DNA of 64,000 nt from Desulfoferula mesophila (GCF_037076455.1 NZ_AP028679.1:1131501-1195500), one strand, 5' to 3'; counted from the first letter of the stretch, positions 33,015 through 41,755 are shown. A program made the numbers and translations. Notes: generated by a model from the letters alone, not told the origin.

Positions 33015-34781
33015 GTGAGGAATTTTGATCGTAGCGGCAAACGCCCGAGAGCTCGGTTGGGCCTGACGCTGGTAATCATGGTTTGCGGCTTGTTGTTGGC
33101 CGGCACCGCCTGGGCTGCTCCCCCAGCGACGGACCAGGGACGGCTGGTCAGCGCCAAGTGGCTGCAACAGCACCAGAACGAGGCCAACCTGGTGCTCATC
33201 GACGCGTCCCCCACCCAGGATTATCTCAAAGGTCACATCAAGGGAGCGGTGAGCTGCTCCTTTGACAAGGACCATTACATGTCCTACGGCATCAACACCT
33301 CTTACGGCGGCAACGATCTGATCAACAGCCCCACCGATCCCCTGCCTTGGCAGGACGGCCCCACCCCCTACATCCAGCAGGTGATGCGCTCCCTGGGCAT
33401 CAACAACAATTCCAAGGTGGTGGTCTACGACAACGGCGGCCATTTCCGGGCCGCCCGTTTTTATTGGACCCTCACCCACAACGGCGCCAAGGACGCCTAT
33501 ATCCTGGACGGCGGGTTGGCCAAGTGGAAGGCCATGGGCCTGCCCACGGTGACCGAGGTGGCCAAGGCCAAGCCCGGCGATTTCGTGGCCAAGCCGGTGG
33601 GCGACGCCGCCATAGCTACCACCGATTACATCCTGTCCAAGCAGTTCAAGCCCGATACGGTCCTGGTCTACGCGGTGACTCCGGTTTGGTTTTACGGGCC
33701 TTACCAAGCCTATTCCAAGCTGGGCCACATCCCGGGCTCGGTGATGGTCTCCTATCCCGACTACTTCCAAAAGGACAAGACCTGGAAGTCCAAGGAGGAG
33801 TTGCAGCGGCTTTTCGCCTCGGTGGGGGCCACCCCGGACAAGGAGACCATTTGCTATTGCGGCGGCAACCCGGCCGCCTCCTGCCTGTACTTCACCCTGA
33901 AGCACGTGTTGGGCTATCCCAAGGTGCGTTACTACTATCAAGGCTCCACCATGGGCTGGCTCGACGATCCCCGCGACCTGCCCCTGCACACCTATTGGAA
34001 CCAGCACCTGCTGCGCGATCCCTATTTCGTGCGGTGGTGGGGCGGCAAGCGCATTCAATACCTGGTGGGCGACTCCCAGGTGCTGACCGTGGATGTGCGT
34101 TCTCCCCAGGCCTATCAGGCCGGGCACATCCCCTACGCGGTGAACGTGCCGGTGAGCGATCTCACCGGCAAGCTGGGAGCCGACCCGGCCAAGTGGGCCC
34201 AGCTCCTGGGCGACAAGGGAGCGGCGGATTTCAAGCAACTGGTGATCGTGGACGACACCTCCACCCCCAACGCCTGCCTGATGTTCTGGCTGGCCGAGTA
34301 CATGGGACGCCCCAAGGTCTCGGTGCTCAACGGCGGCATGAAGGCCTGGCAGGACCACAAGTTGAAGGTGACCGACAAGCCCACCGTAATCGCGCCAGCC
34401 AAGACCAAGTATGATGTGGCCATCCAACCAGCCAAGATAAAGGCGCGCCCCCAAGCGGCGGTGCGTCTGGCCGATGCCGGGCAAAAGCCCGATTTCCTGG
34501 GCTACCCCAGGGTGTACATCAACGCTTCGGCCAACAGTGCCCAGCTTCCTTTTGATCCGGCGGGCGCCAAGGTAGTGAATATTCCCGCCGGAAAGAACTT
34601 CAATGAATACGGAATATTAGATTTCGCCTCCAATTTGATTAAACTGTACGAGGATGCCGGGGTCTACAAGCAAGCCGAAGTGGTTTGCTACTCCGACAAG
34701 CCCGAAGAAGCTGCGGCGGCCTATTATGCGCTGAGGACCCTGGGCTACCCCAAGGTCATGGTGTATTACCCCGCCAAGTAG
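33015..34781 (+). CDS. Secreted protein with four rhodanese-like domains
   Basis: A periplasmic sulfurtransferase-like protein of 588 residues. A signal peptide (cleaved near residue 35) precedes four rhodanese folds, about 42-178, 195-330, 345-465 and 490-588. In domains 1 and 3 the catalytic Cys position holds Asp (VVVYDNGG; LVIVDDTST). Domains 2 and 4 keep a Cys: C282 in CYCGGNPA and C558 in VCYSDKPEE. It looks like two tandem copies of a normal two-domain thiosulfate sulfurtransferase. GTG 33015 has GAGGAGG 7 bases upstream. It follows the SLC13 gene and probably handles thiosulfate or sulfane sulfur in the periplasm. Confidence 0.88.
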   Translation: MRNFDRSGKRPRARLGLTLVIMVCGLLLAGTAWAAPPATDQGRLVSAKWLQQHQNEANLVLIDASPTQDYLKGHIKGAVSCSFDKDHYMSYGINTSYGGNDLINSPTDPLPWQDGPTPYIQQVMRSLGINNNSKVVVYDNGGHFRAARFYWTLTHNGAKDAYILDGGLAKWKAMGLPTVTEVAKAKPGDFVAKPVGDAAIATTDYILSKQFKPDTVLVYAVTPVWFYGPYQAYSKLGHIPGSVMVSYPDYFQKDKTWKSKEELQRLFASVGATPDKETICYCGGNPAASCLYFTLKHVLGYPKVRYYYQGSTMGWLDDPRDLPLHTYWNQHLLRDPYFVRWWGGKRIQYLVGDSQVLTVDVRSPQAYQAGHIPYAVNVPVSDLTGKLGADPAKWAQLLGDKGAADFKQLVIVDDTSTPNACLMFWLAEYMGRPKVSVLNGGMKAWQDHKLKVTDKPTVIAPAKTKYDVAIQPAKIKARPQAAVRLADAGQKPDFLGYPRVYINASANSAQLPFDPAGAKVVNIPAGKNFNEYGILDFASNLIKLYEDAGVYKQAEVVCYSDKPEEAAAAYYALRTLGYPKVMVYYPAK

Positions 34782-34804
34782 CGGCCCGCACGGTTGGTGA
34801 TCCA

Positions 34805-34830
34805 GGGGGCCGGGCTCACGCCCGGCCCCC
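34805..34830 (+). terminator. Rho-independent-type terminator after the rhodanese gene
   Basis: GGGGGCCGGGC and GCCCGGCCCCC form an 11-bp perfect stem with a TCAC loop, followed by ATTTT. It lies between convergent genes. Confidence 0.75.
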
Positions 34831-34870
34831 ATTTTGCGTAAGGAAGGGTTTTTCAGGCGGGGCCGGGGCC

Positions 34871-35428
34871 TCAGGGCACCAGCTTGGTCTGATCATGACA
34901 TTGGGCGCAGTAGTTCTCGCTCTTGGCATGAACGTGGTGGCACATTTCGCAGTCCAACTCCGTGCCGTAATGGGGAGAGTCGTGCGGGTTGCGGTGCTTC
35001 TTGTCCTGGGGCACGGTCAGCTTGGCCACGGCCTCGCCGGAGGTGTGGCACTCCAGGCACTTGGCCGTGCCCACCGTGGAGCGCTCACCGGTGTCGTGGC
35101 AATCCGCGCAGGACACCCCCTCCAGGGCGTGCATATGCCCCAAGGGCAATTTGCTTCGCAGCAGGGGGGCTTTCTTGCCGTCGTGGCACTCGCGGCATTG
35201 CCCCATATCCTGGCCCTTGGTGGCCGCGTGGTCCTTGGGCAATACCGGCGCCGGCCCGTGGCAGGCCGCGCAGTCGCCGGCCGGGGCGTTTTCCAATTGT
35301 TTGGGAGGGCTGCCCGGCGCGGCGCCGGTTTCGGGGGCGCCCCAGGCAACGACGAGCAGGGCCGCCAGGATGCTCAAGCCCGGCAAGAGCCATCTACAGC
35401 CCAAGCGGCGTTGGTGTGAGCTTCTCAT
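34871..35428 (-). CDS. Periplasmic six-heme cytochrome c
   Basis: An exported multiheme cytochrome of 185 residues. A signal peptide (about 1-36) is followed by six CxxCH heme sites: CAACH, CRECH, CADCH, CLECH, CEMCH and CAQCH, with extra histidines that can serve as second axial ligands. The compact spacing resembles cytochromes of the c3/NapC-like small tetraheme group but with six hemes. It lies downstream of the flavoprotein gene in the same operon, so it probably delivers electrons to that enzyme, as the heme domain does in flavocytochrome c fumarate reductases. Confidence 0.93.
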   Translation of the reverse strand: MRSSHQRRLGCRWLLPGLSILAALLVVAWGAPETGAAPGSPPKQLENAPAGDCAACHGPAPVLPKDHAATKGQDMGQCRECHDGKKAPLLRSKLPLGHMHALEGVSCADCHDTGERSTVGTAKCLECHTSGEAVAKLTVPQDKKHRNPHDSPHYGTELDCEMCHHVHAKSENYCAQCHDQTKLVP

Positions 35429-35460
35429 GATTCCATATCCGTTTCCCGTGGGCGGATTGG

Positions 35461-35493
35461 CGGAAGCCCGGGCCGCGGTGGCCCGGACTTCCG
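35461..35493 (-). promoter_or_regulatory. Intercistronic hairpin between flavoprotein and cytochrome genes
   Basis: CGGAAG-C-CCGGGCC pairs with GGCCCGG-A-CTTCCG around a 5-base loop (13 pairs, one mismatch). There is no T tract. It likely adjusts the ratio of the two messages. Confidence 0.45.
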
Positions 35494-35530
35494 GTTGGGT
35501 CGGCTGGAGTCGGCCTAATATGGCGTCCGA

Positions 35531-37081
35531 TCAGCCGCGGGACTTCTCCTTGGCCGCGTTGGCCCCGGCGATACGGCCGAAGACCAGGCAGTCGGTGGTG
35601 GCGTTGCTGCCCAGGCGCACCGCGCCGTGCACGCCGCCGGTTACCTCGCCGGCCGCGTAGATGCCCGGCACCACCATGCCGTTCAGGTCCAGGAGCTGGG
35701 CCTTGGAGTTGATCTGCACGCCGCCCATGGTGTGGTGCACCTTGGGCCACAGGTACATGCCGTAGAAGGGGGGCTTGGCAATGGGTTGGGAGCTGGCGCG
35801 GAAAGGCTTGCCGAACTCCTCGTCCTTGCCCTTGGCCAAGAAGGCGTTGTAGCGCTTCACCTGCTCCTGCAACCCGGCCGAGTCCACCTTGAAGGCCTGG
35901 GCCAACTCATCCAGGGTGTTGAACTGCTTGACGGTGCCCCTGGCCAGCATCTTGTCCAGACCGTCCACGTACTTGGCCCCGTTCTGGTCGGCGACGCCCA
36001 CCGCCCAGTGGCCGGTCTTGATGATGGCGTCGGCGCGCACCTTGCGGTCGGCCAACTCGTTGACGAAACGCTTGCCGGTCTTGGGATCGACCATGACCCC
36101 AAAGGGGAAGCATCCGCTGATGGCGAAAATGTAACCGATGCCCATGCCCTTTTCCTGGGGGCATCCCCAGGGACCGAGCTGGATCCAGGAGGGCTGCACG
36201 GGAGTGGCCCCGATGCGCAGAAGCTCGACGAGGCCCTCGGCGGTGGCGCCGGGGTGATTGGTGCAATCCAGCGTCTTGTCCAAACGGGGGTCCTGGATCA
36301 TGCGGAAGGGTATGTCGTAGGAGAAGCCGCCGTTGGCCATGATCACGGCCTTGTTGGCCTTGATGAAGGTCTTCTTGCCGCTGCCCGCCTTGGGGAAGGC
36401 GTAGCCGCTCAGGACCTCCACCCCCACCACGCCGTTGGACCCATCCACGATCAAGTGCTCCAGGTAGGTCCTCTTCTGGAGCGGGATGCCTTCCTCCTTG
36501 ACCTTCTTCAACTCCTGGCGAACGATGCCCGCGCCGGAGCGCACGTCGGTCAGGTAGCTGCGGGGCACCGAATGGCCCCCCAAGTGGGTAACCCGGCCCT
36601 TGTAGTCCACGTTCAGATAGTCCAGGGTCCACATCAAGGCGTCCAGAGACTGATCGGCCACCATCATGGCCAGCTCCGGATGGTTCATGTGCAGGCCCGC
36701 CTTGAGCATGTCTTTGTACATCAGCTCGGGGGAGTCCTTGATCCCCTCCTTGGCCTGGAGGGGAGAACCGGTGGCGGCTATGAGGCCGCCGTTGATGATG
36801 CTATTGCCGCCGGGAACCGGCATCTTCTCCAAGATCACGACGTTGGCTCCGGCCTTCTTGGCCTCCAAGGCGGCGGCCAGACCGGCGAACCCGCTGCCGA
36901 TCACGATGACATCGGCTGTTTGGTCCCATTTCTTGGGCAGTTCGGCTGCGTCGGCGGAGGTGGCCTTGCTCAAAAGGCCCGAAGTGGCCAAGCCTACGGC
37001 CGCGGCCGCCCCTCCCGCTTGCTTAAGGAAACTCCGTCTTGATGTTGCGTTCTTGCTGTGGTCCTTTGCCTTGTCGCCCAT
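35531..37081 (-). CDS. Tat-exported FAD reductase of the flavocytochrome c/fumarate reductase family
   Basis: A periplasmic FAD enzyme of 516 residues. A twin-arginine signal (SRRSFLK, residues 14-20) precedes the FAD fold DVIVIGSGFAGLAAALEA. Active-site landmarks of the family are present: TNHPGATAEG, FVNELADR, VHHTMGGV and GEVTGGVHGAVRLGSNA (substrate-binding Arg). The fumarate-binding His in the QAHPT motif of Shewanella FccA is replaced: here the stretch reads WIQLGPWGCP, with Gly at about residue 303. A different unsaturated acid or ketone is therefore likely. GAGGAG 6 bases before ATG 37081 fixes the start. Electrons probably come from the six-heme cytochrome. Confidence 0.9.
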   Translation of the reverse strand: MGDKAKDHSKNATSRRSFLKQAGGAAAAVGLATSGLLSKATSADAAELPKKWDQTADVIVIGSGFAGLAAALEAKKAGANVVILEKMPVPGGNSIINGGLIAATGSPLQAKEGIKDSPELMYKDMLKAGLHMNHPELAMMVADQSLDALMWTLDYLNVDYKGRVTHLGGHSVPRSYLTDVRSGAGIVRQELKKVKEEGIPLQKRTYLEHLIVDGSNGVVGVEVLSGYAFPKAGSGKKTFIKANKAVIMANGGFSYDIPFRMIQDPRLDKTLDCTNHPGATAEGLVELLRIGATPVQPSWIQLGPWGCPQEKGMGIGYIFAISGCFPFGVMVDPKTGKRFVNELADRKVRADAIIKTGHWAVGVADQNGAKYVDGLDKMLARGTVKQFNTLDELAQAFKVDSAGLQEQVKRYNAFLAKGKDEEFGKPFRASSQPIAKPPFYGMYLWPKVHHTMGGVQINSKAQLLDLNGMVVPGIYAAGEVTGGVHGAVRLGSNATTDCLVFGRIAGANAAKEKSRG

Positions 37082-37433
37082 TTTCATCTCCTCGCTAAAT
37101 GAGCCTTGAGCATTGCGATCCACCCTGATGCGCTCCACCTCCCTTCTCGTAACCGTGTGGATGGCGCGCCAAGGTATAACCTTAGTCCACCATAAACCGC
37201 CCGGTGCGGCCGCCGATATGGGCCGCAGGCACCGTTTTGGCTAGGAGGCGGCACTATTGGCCATAGGGTGGAAACCCTAGCGGCGACGCGCGGTGACTTG
37301 CAGGGCGGGAAGGCCCTGTCTTTAACGGGGGATCGGGAGGGAAGCAAAAAGGCTGGCCTCGGCCCCGGGGAAGAGGGGGCCAAGCCCAGCCCTAAAAAAA
37401 AATCCACGTCCCTGGGGACGGGGAAGCGCAGGC
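37082..37433. other. Intergenic region upstream of the flavoprotein gene
   Basis: About 350 bases without a gene. It holds the terminator of the SHOCT lipoprotein gene (listed separately), a small AGGGT-GGAA-ACCCT hairpin (37265-37278) and a short palindrome AAGGT-ATA-ACCTT (37171-37183), roughly 90-100 bases before the flavoprotein ATG, overlapping a possible -10. The palindrome is a weak operator candidate. Confidence 0.35.
37351..37391 (-). terminator. Rho-independent terminator of the SHOCT lipoprotein gene
   Basis: On the minus strand GGCTGG pairs with CCAGCC and an inner CTTGGCCCC with GGGGCCGAG, followed by TTTTT. It begins about 43 bases after the stop codon. Confidence 0.75.
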
Positions 37434-37646
37434 TTACTTGCGGTTGAGCACCTTGGCCTTTTGCTGCTCGTACTGCTCTTTGGTGATGGCTCCGGCCTCA
37501 TAGGCCTTTTGCAGGTCGATGAGCTGCTGGCCCTCGGAAACGGTGGTGGTGGTGTTCTGGGTCTGGACGTCGGCTCCGCCGCAACCGGCCAGAGCGATGG
37601 AAAGGCCAAACATGGCCACGAAAATCATGGTGTAAAGGGTCTTCAT
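37434..37646 (-). CDS. Small SHOCT-domain lipoprotein
   Basis: A 70-residue lipoprotein. The signal ends in the lipobox LAGC (lipidated Cys near residue 22). A short Thr-rich linker leads to a SHOCT domain at the C-terminus (QQLIDLQKAYEAGAITKEQYEQQK), a short oligomerisation motif usually found at the end of larger proteins. It stands alone with its own terminator. Function is unknown; it probably sits in the outer membrane. Confidence 0.85.
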   Translation of the reverse strand: MKTLYTMIFVAMFGLSIALAGCGGADVQTQNTTTTVSEGQQLIDLQKAYEAGAITKEQYEQQKAKVLNRK

Positions 37647-37799
37647 TACTTAGTCCTCCAAATAGTGCGCCGGTCTTGCGTTGGGTTGCGACCAAACTCA
37701 AATGGTTAGGCTGCCATGGTCGTTCATTGGCGACATGGTAGCGTGATTTCATCGGGTTGGCAACGATTGCCGCTCTCCCTGGCCAACCTTCCCGGCAAC

Positions 37800-38396
37800 C
37801 TAATTTACCTCCAGAAGGCCTTTGTCTTGCAGGGTGCGCAGTAGATGGGCCATGCACTGGTCATAGGGCTGGTTTTCGGTGTCCACCACGATTTCCGAGC
37901 ACTCGGAGGCCTCGAAGGGCGAGCCTATGCCGGTCATGTCCGGGATCTCCCCCTTGCGCGCCCTGGCGTACAGGCCCTTGGGGTCGCGCAGCTCGCAGGT
38001 GTCCAGGGAGCACTTCACAAAGCACTCGCAGTAGTTGTGCCCTTCCAATATCTCGCGCACCATGGCCCGGTTGGACTCCAGGGGGGTGATGAAGGAGACG
38101 ATGACCAGGGAGCCGGATTTGGCCATGAGGCGGGCGATCTCCGCCGCCCGGCGCAGGTTTTCGGTGCGGTCGGCCTCGCTGAAGCCCAGGTCGCGGTTCA
38201 GGCGCTTGCGCACCTGGTCGCCGTCCAAAAAACTGACCCAGTTGTCATGCTTTTTGAGCAGGTCTCTGAGGGCGCCGGCCAGGGTGGATTTGCCGCTGCC
38301 CGGCATGCCGAAAAACCAGATCACGCCGCTTTTGGTGGCAATGTTCCGCGCAAGAATATCCGGGCAAGCGCTGGTTGGTAATTCTTGGGTACTCAT
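37800..38396 (-). CDS. cysC: Adenylylsulfate kinase (APS kinase)
   Basis: Phosphorylates APS to PAPS, the universal sulfate donor. 198 residues, a normal single-domain length. P-loop GMPGSGKST (30-38), the APS-binding stretch DGDQVRKRLNRDLGFSEADR and RTENLRR, IVSFITPLESNR, and KGLYARARKGEIPDMTGI are all present. It ends an operon with a PAPS sulfotransferase 39 bases upstream, so the PAPS is most likely made for sulfation and not for assimilation. No PAPS reductase is visible in the window. Confidence 0.95.
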   Translation of the reverse strand: MSTQELPTSACPDILARNIATKSGVIWFFGMPGSGKSTLAGALRDLLKKHDNWVSFLDGDQVRKRLNRDLGFSEADRTENLRRAAEIARLMAKSGSLVIVSFITPLESNRAMVREILEGHNYCECFVKCSLDTCELRDPKGLYARARKGEIPDMTGIGSPFEASECSEIVVDTENQPYDQCMAHLLRTLQDKGLLEVN

Positions 38397-38435
38397 TAAT
38401 TCACCTGTTTGCCGTATCCAGGGGGTGGTTGGAGT

Positions 38436-39926
38436 TTATTGCCGCGCTGGGCCCTGGGCCGGCGCGTCCGCCATGGCCCGGTGGCGCAACGCCTGGTGCA
38501 CCCGCTGGGCCCAGGCCAGCGCCGTGGGGCCCACCTCGGGGTGGTCGTGGCGGGTGGAGCTTTGCACCTTGCTGAAAAAGGGCTCCAGTTGCTCCTTGTC
38601 CAATTGCAGGATGGGGGCCAGCTCTTCCAGGCAGGCCGCCGGCTGGCGGCAGAAACGGTCGTAGTCGAACAACACGATGTCCTGGGCGTGGTCGTTCAGC
38701 ACGTTTTCATAAACGCAGCTCCAGTAGCGCACCCAGTAGGAGAACTCGGCTATCTCCTCGGGGCAGCGGGGCATGGCGTCGTTGTTGAATCGGAAGGGCT
38801 TGAGGTTGGCCCCGAATTCGTGGTGCCCCAGCCAGTTCATGTATTTCAGGGAAAAGGGGTCTTCCTGGTGCGTTTTCAAAAACCGCTGGTGTTGCGCCAT
38901 CAGGGACTTGGCGTGGTCCAGCGGGTTACGGAAAGGCACCAGGATGATCGCCTCGGGAAAGGCCCTTTTCAGGGAGGCGATGCGCAGCAGGTTGTTGTTG
39001 TTCTTGGCCAGATAGCGCAGGGGCGTCTTGCCCGAGTCCTTGGCGATGATGTTGTGCACGTAGCGGCGGTAGTTGACGAGCACCTCGCGCGGCGGCTTGT
39101 GGGGAGACAGGTGATGCTCGCGCACGTAGGCATCCCGGTCAAAGGTCATCCAGAAGATTTCCTCAAAGGCCTCGGGGCTGTCGTAGTTGACCAGCAGGCG
39201 GTCCTTGTGGGCCCTTTCCTTGGCCTCGGCGTATTGCCGCCGCCCGGCGGAGATGGAGTTCCACAAGTTGGGCGCGGTGATGAAAGGCATGTCCCTGTAG
39301 GTGAGGGTGGCGAAGCGCCCGCTGGCGTAGATCGCTTCCAGGAGTATGGTGGTGCCCGCCCGGGCCAGTCCGGCGACATACACCGGCGGGCCGGGAGGCG
39401 TGGGCAGCTTGCGCCTGGCGGCCAGGGAACAGTCCAGGTCAAAGGCCGCCTTGCGCACCAGGCGGCTGTCCAGGGCCAGATGGTGCAGCAGCCGCGAGCC
39501 CAGGTGGTAGTCGCCTTCCCCCTCGGGGGTCAGCTTTACCCGCAGGACGGCGTAGAGGGCGCCCAGGGCGGCGGCGATGATCTGCACCGAGGGCTCCAGC
39601 AGCAGGGCCGCCGTGGCGGCGAAGCCGCCCAGGAACCACATGCCCACCAGAATGAAGGCCAGGGCGAAACCAGCGGCCATGATGGCCAGGTAGAGCAAGT
39701 TGAGCAGGCTGGCCGCCAAGATGGCGCCCGCGTAGTGGGGGAGGATCTTTTCTTTCCAGTGGTCGGAGGTGTGGGGAGAGCGCACCACCCGCATGACCTT
39801 TTGGGTGGTCGCTTGCAGGTACTTGAGGTTGGCCATCAGCGGCAGGGCGCGGAACAACTCCACGAACACCACCGCCCCCGGCAAACAGGCCAGGGCCTGG
39901 AGCCCCCAATCAGTCCAGGGGGTCAT
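38436..39926 (-). CDS. Membrane-anchored PAPS-dependent sulfotransferase
   Basis: A 496-residue protein. Hydrophobic segments lie at about 8-30, 65-90 and 92-125, then a cytoplasmic sulfotransferase domain (Sulfotransfer_3 type). The 5'-phosphosulfate loop is VAGLARAGTT (184-193) and the 3'-phosphate site ILVPFRNPLDHAKSL. The last part (LFDYDRFCRQPAACLEELAPIL) matches the family's C-terminal helix. It overlaps the small membrane protein gene by 17 bases and precedes cysC. It probably sulfates a membrane-associated lipid or glycan; the acceptor is unknown. Confidence 0.88.
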   Translation of the reverse strand: MTPWTDWGLQALACLPGAVVFVELFRALPLMANLKYLQATTQKVMRVVRSPHTSDHWKEKILPHYAGAILAASLLNLLYLAIMAAGFALAFILVGMWFLGGFAATAALLLEPSVQIIAAALGALYAVLRVKLTPEGEGDYHLGSRLLHHLALDSRLVRKAAFDLDCSLAARRKLPTPPGPPVYVAGLARAGTTILLEAIYASGRFATLTYRDMPFITAPNLWNSISAGRRQYAEAKERAHKDRLLVNYDSPEAFEEIFWMTFDRDAYVREHHLSPHKPPREVLVNYRRYVHNIIAKDSGKTPLRYLAKNNNNLLRIASLKRAFPEAIILVPFRNPLDHAKSLMAQHQRFLKTHQEDPFSLKYMNWLGHHEFGANLKPFRFNNDAMPRCPEEIAEFSYWVRYWSCVYENVLNDHAQDIVLFDYDRFCRQPAACLEELAPILQLDKEQLEPFFSKVQSSTRHDHPEVGPTALAWAQRVHQALRHRAMADAPAQGPARQ

Positions 39927-40134
39927 CTTCCCGGTCTTCCTGCTTTTTCTTGCCTATGCCAAAGAGCCGTTTGATGGGATACCAAAAAAAGGCCAGGATG
40001 GCCAGGATCACGGAGAATATGACCCCCAAAATGGCGCCGATGGCCCCCAGCCCCAACCCGGGACCCACATAGGCCTGGGCAATGCCGGGTGCCAGGAAGA
40101 GCAGGGCGGCGATGAGCGGCAGGGCTATTCGCAT
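39910..40134 (-). CDS. Small membrane protein of the sulfation operon
   Basis: A 74-residue protein with a signal-like first segment (ending AQA), a second long hydrophobic segment (GLGLGAIGAILGVIFSVILAILAFFW) and a charged cytoplasmic tail (KKKQEDREDDP). I do not recognise a family. It overlaps its upstream neighbour by 10 bases and its downstream neighbour by 17, so it is tightly coupled in translation and may bring the two sulfotransferases together. Confidence 0.72.
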   Translation of the reverse strand: MRIALPLIAALLFLAPGIAQAYVGPGLGLGAIGAILGVIFSVILAILAFFWYPIKRLFGIGKKKQEDREDDPLD

Positions 40135-41690
40135 TTGGGCAACTCCTTGAAATAGTCCAAGGGCAAGGCTTTGGCTTCGGAAACGCTCAGGAAGCGGTTC
40201 TTGTCGTCATAGGTGTTGAGGAATTCAAAGACCACCTTGCCGTTTTTATCCACCTCGAAGACCCGCCCCTGTTGCGGGGAGGTTATCAACATCCCGCCAT
40301 CGGGCAGCATTTGGTGCTTACCCTGAATGTGGCTGTAAAAATTGTACTTGGCCCCCGGCAGCAGCACCTTGCTTTTATAGGTCTTGGGGTCGATTTCGAT
40401 GATGCGCGAAACGCCGCGGTGCATGTTGTTGTCAAACACCGTGATGGTTCCCCGCTGGTTCCAGTCGGGGTCGTGTTGGCGCCGGGTCTGGCCTTGGCGC
40501 CACCATTTAACCTTGAGGGTGACCGGATCCATCACCATCACCAGGTCCACCGAGCGCAGGGAGAGCAACAGGTCGCCCGCCTTGAAGCCGGGGTAATGGG
40601 GGGCCAGGTCCTTGGGCAGGGGATCGATGTCGTTGGGGTGCCACTTGCCGCCGCCGTCCAATACCCAGGTGGAACGCGAGTGCTCGTCCAACTGGCGGAT
40701 GCCCATAATATCCAGGCCCGGATTGGCGTCGACCACCGCCTGCAAAGGGATGATTTTCAGGATTTTGCCGCTGGACGCCTCGATCTGCACCAGGCAGTCC
40801 TTGCGCATGGGGTTGTCGGCGGTGGGGCCCCACACCCACAGGGTGCCGTCGTCGCCCAGGGTGATGGAGTGGTGGTAGCCTCCCCTTAGGCGCCAGACGA
40901 GGTTGCCGCACCAGTCGTATTTGGTCAGGGAGTTGCCGTTGTCGTAAGCCACGTAGATGGAGCCGTCGGGGCCGATGTCAAAGCCGTGGGGGAACACGTT
41001 GGCGTCGTCGCGGTGCTCCCAGGGGACGTCTTCCTGGCTGGGCTTCCACAGGTGCTTCACCTTGCCGTCCGGTCCCAGCAAAACCACCCCGTAGCGCTTG
41101 TCGTCAAAATCGAAGGCCCCGAAGATGACCCGGTACATCTTGGGGGCGTCCGGGGACAGGTACATCCTGGGGGGCAGCCTGCGCGAGCGAATGGGCAGGC
41201 CTTCCAGGTTCTGGTATTCGCGGTTGCCGGGGGCCTTGAAGTCCATGGTCACCAGATGCCGGGAAGGCACGATGTCCAAATCGTTGGCCAGCTTTTCTTC
41301 CCAGGTGGTGTTGCCCTCGCCCTGGAACCAGGCCTCCAATTGCTGCACTATGGGATAGGGCCAGGCGCGGGTGGAGTAGACGTACAGGCCCGCGCCGAAA
41401 CCGACCAACAGCACCAGCCACCCGGCGGTTACCACCCGCCAGAAGGCGGCGCGGAAAACAAAGGGCCAGAAGCGGGCCACCCATCCCCAGAAATCGCGCC
41501 CCTTGCGGCGCGCCGGCCAGGCCAGCAACTCGCCGAGGAGCCAAAAGACCACCCCGCCGCCCACCGCCCCCGCCGGCAGGCGCACCGCGGCCTCGCCCCA
41601 GCCGTGATGACTCAACCAAAGTAATTGGGTAATCGCGCCGATGAAGGCGCCCAGCAGGGCCAGCGGGAGACGGGAAAAAAACGCGCGCAT
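40125..41690 (-). CDS. Arylsulfotransferase (ASST)-family membrane protein
   Basis: A 521-residue protein. Three membrane segments (about 8-28, 40-60, 80-107) are followed by a large beta-propeller-like domain of ASST type. Histidine-containing motifs fit the family: FPHGFDIGPDGS, GYHHSITLGDDG, KWHPNDIDPL, QHDPDWNQRG and SHIQGKHQMLPDGGMLI. ASST enzymes move sulfate between aryl esters without PAPS, through a catalytic His. It is first in the operon, followed by the small membrane protein, a PAPS sulfotransferase and APS kinase. The C-terminal domain should face the periplasm. Confidence 0.82.
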   Translation of the reverse strand: MRAFFSRLPLALLGAFIGAITQLLWLSHHGWGEAAVRLPAGAVGGGVVFWLLGELLAWPARRKGRDFWGWVARFWPFVFRAAFWRVVTAGWLVLLVGFGAGLYVYSTRAWPYPIVQQLEAWFQGEGNTTWEEKLANDLDIVPSRHLVTMDFKAPGNREYQNLEGLPIRSRRLPPRMYLSPDAPKMYRVIFGAFDFDDKRYGVVLLGPDGKVKHLWKPSQEDVPWEHRDDANVFPHGFDIGPDGSIYVAYDNGNSLTKYDWCGNLVWRLRGGYHHSITLGDDGTLWVWGPTADNPMRKDCLVQIEASSGKILKIIPLQAVVDANPGLDIMGIRQLDEHSRSTWVLDGGGKWHPNDIDPLPKDLAPHYPGFKAGDLLLSLRSVDLVMVMDPVTLKVKWWRQGQTRRQHDPDWNQRGTITVFDNNMHRGVSRIIEIDPKTYKSKVLLPGAKYNFYSHIQGKHQMLPDGGMLITSPQQGRVFEVDKNGKVVFEFLNTYDDKNRFLSVSEAKALPLDYFKELPKCE

Positions 41691-41755
41691 GGTGCGAGAA
41701 ATTCCTCAGGGGATGGAGATGGTACGATTTGCCATCGTTATCAAAGCGATACCAG

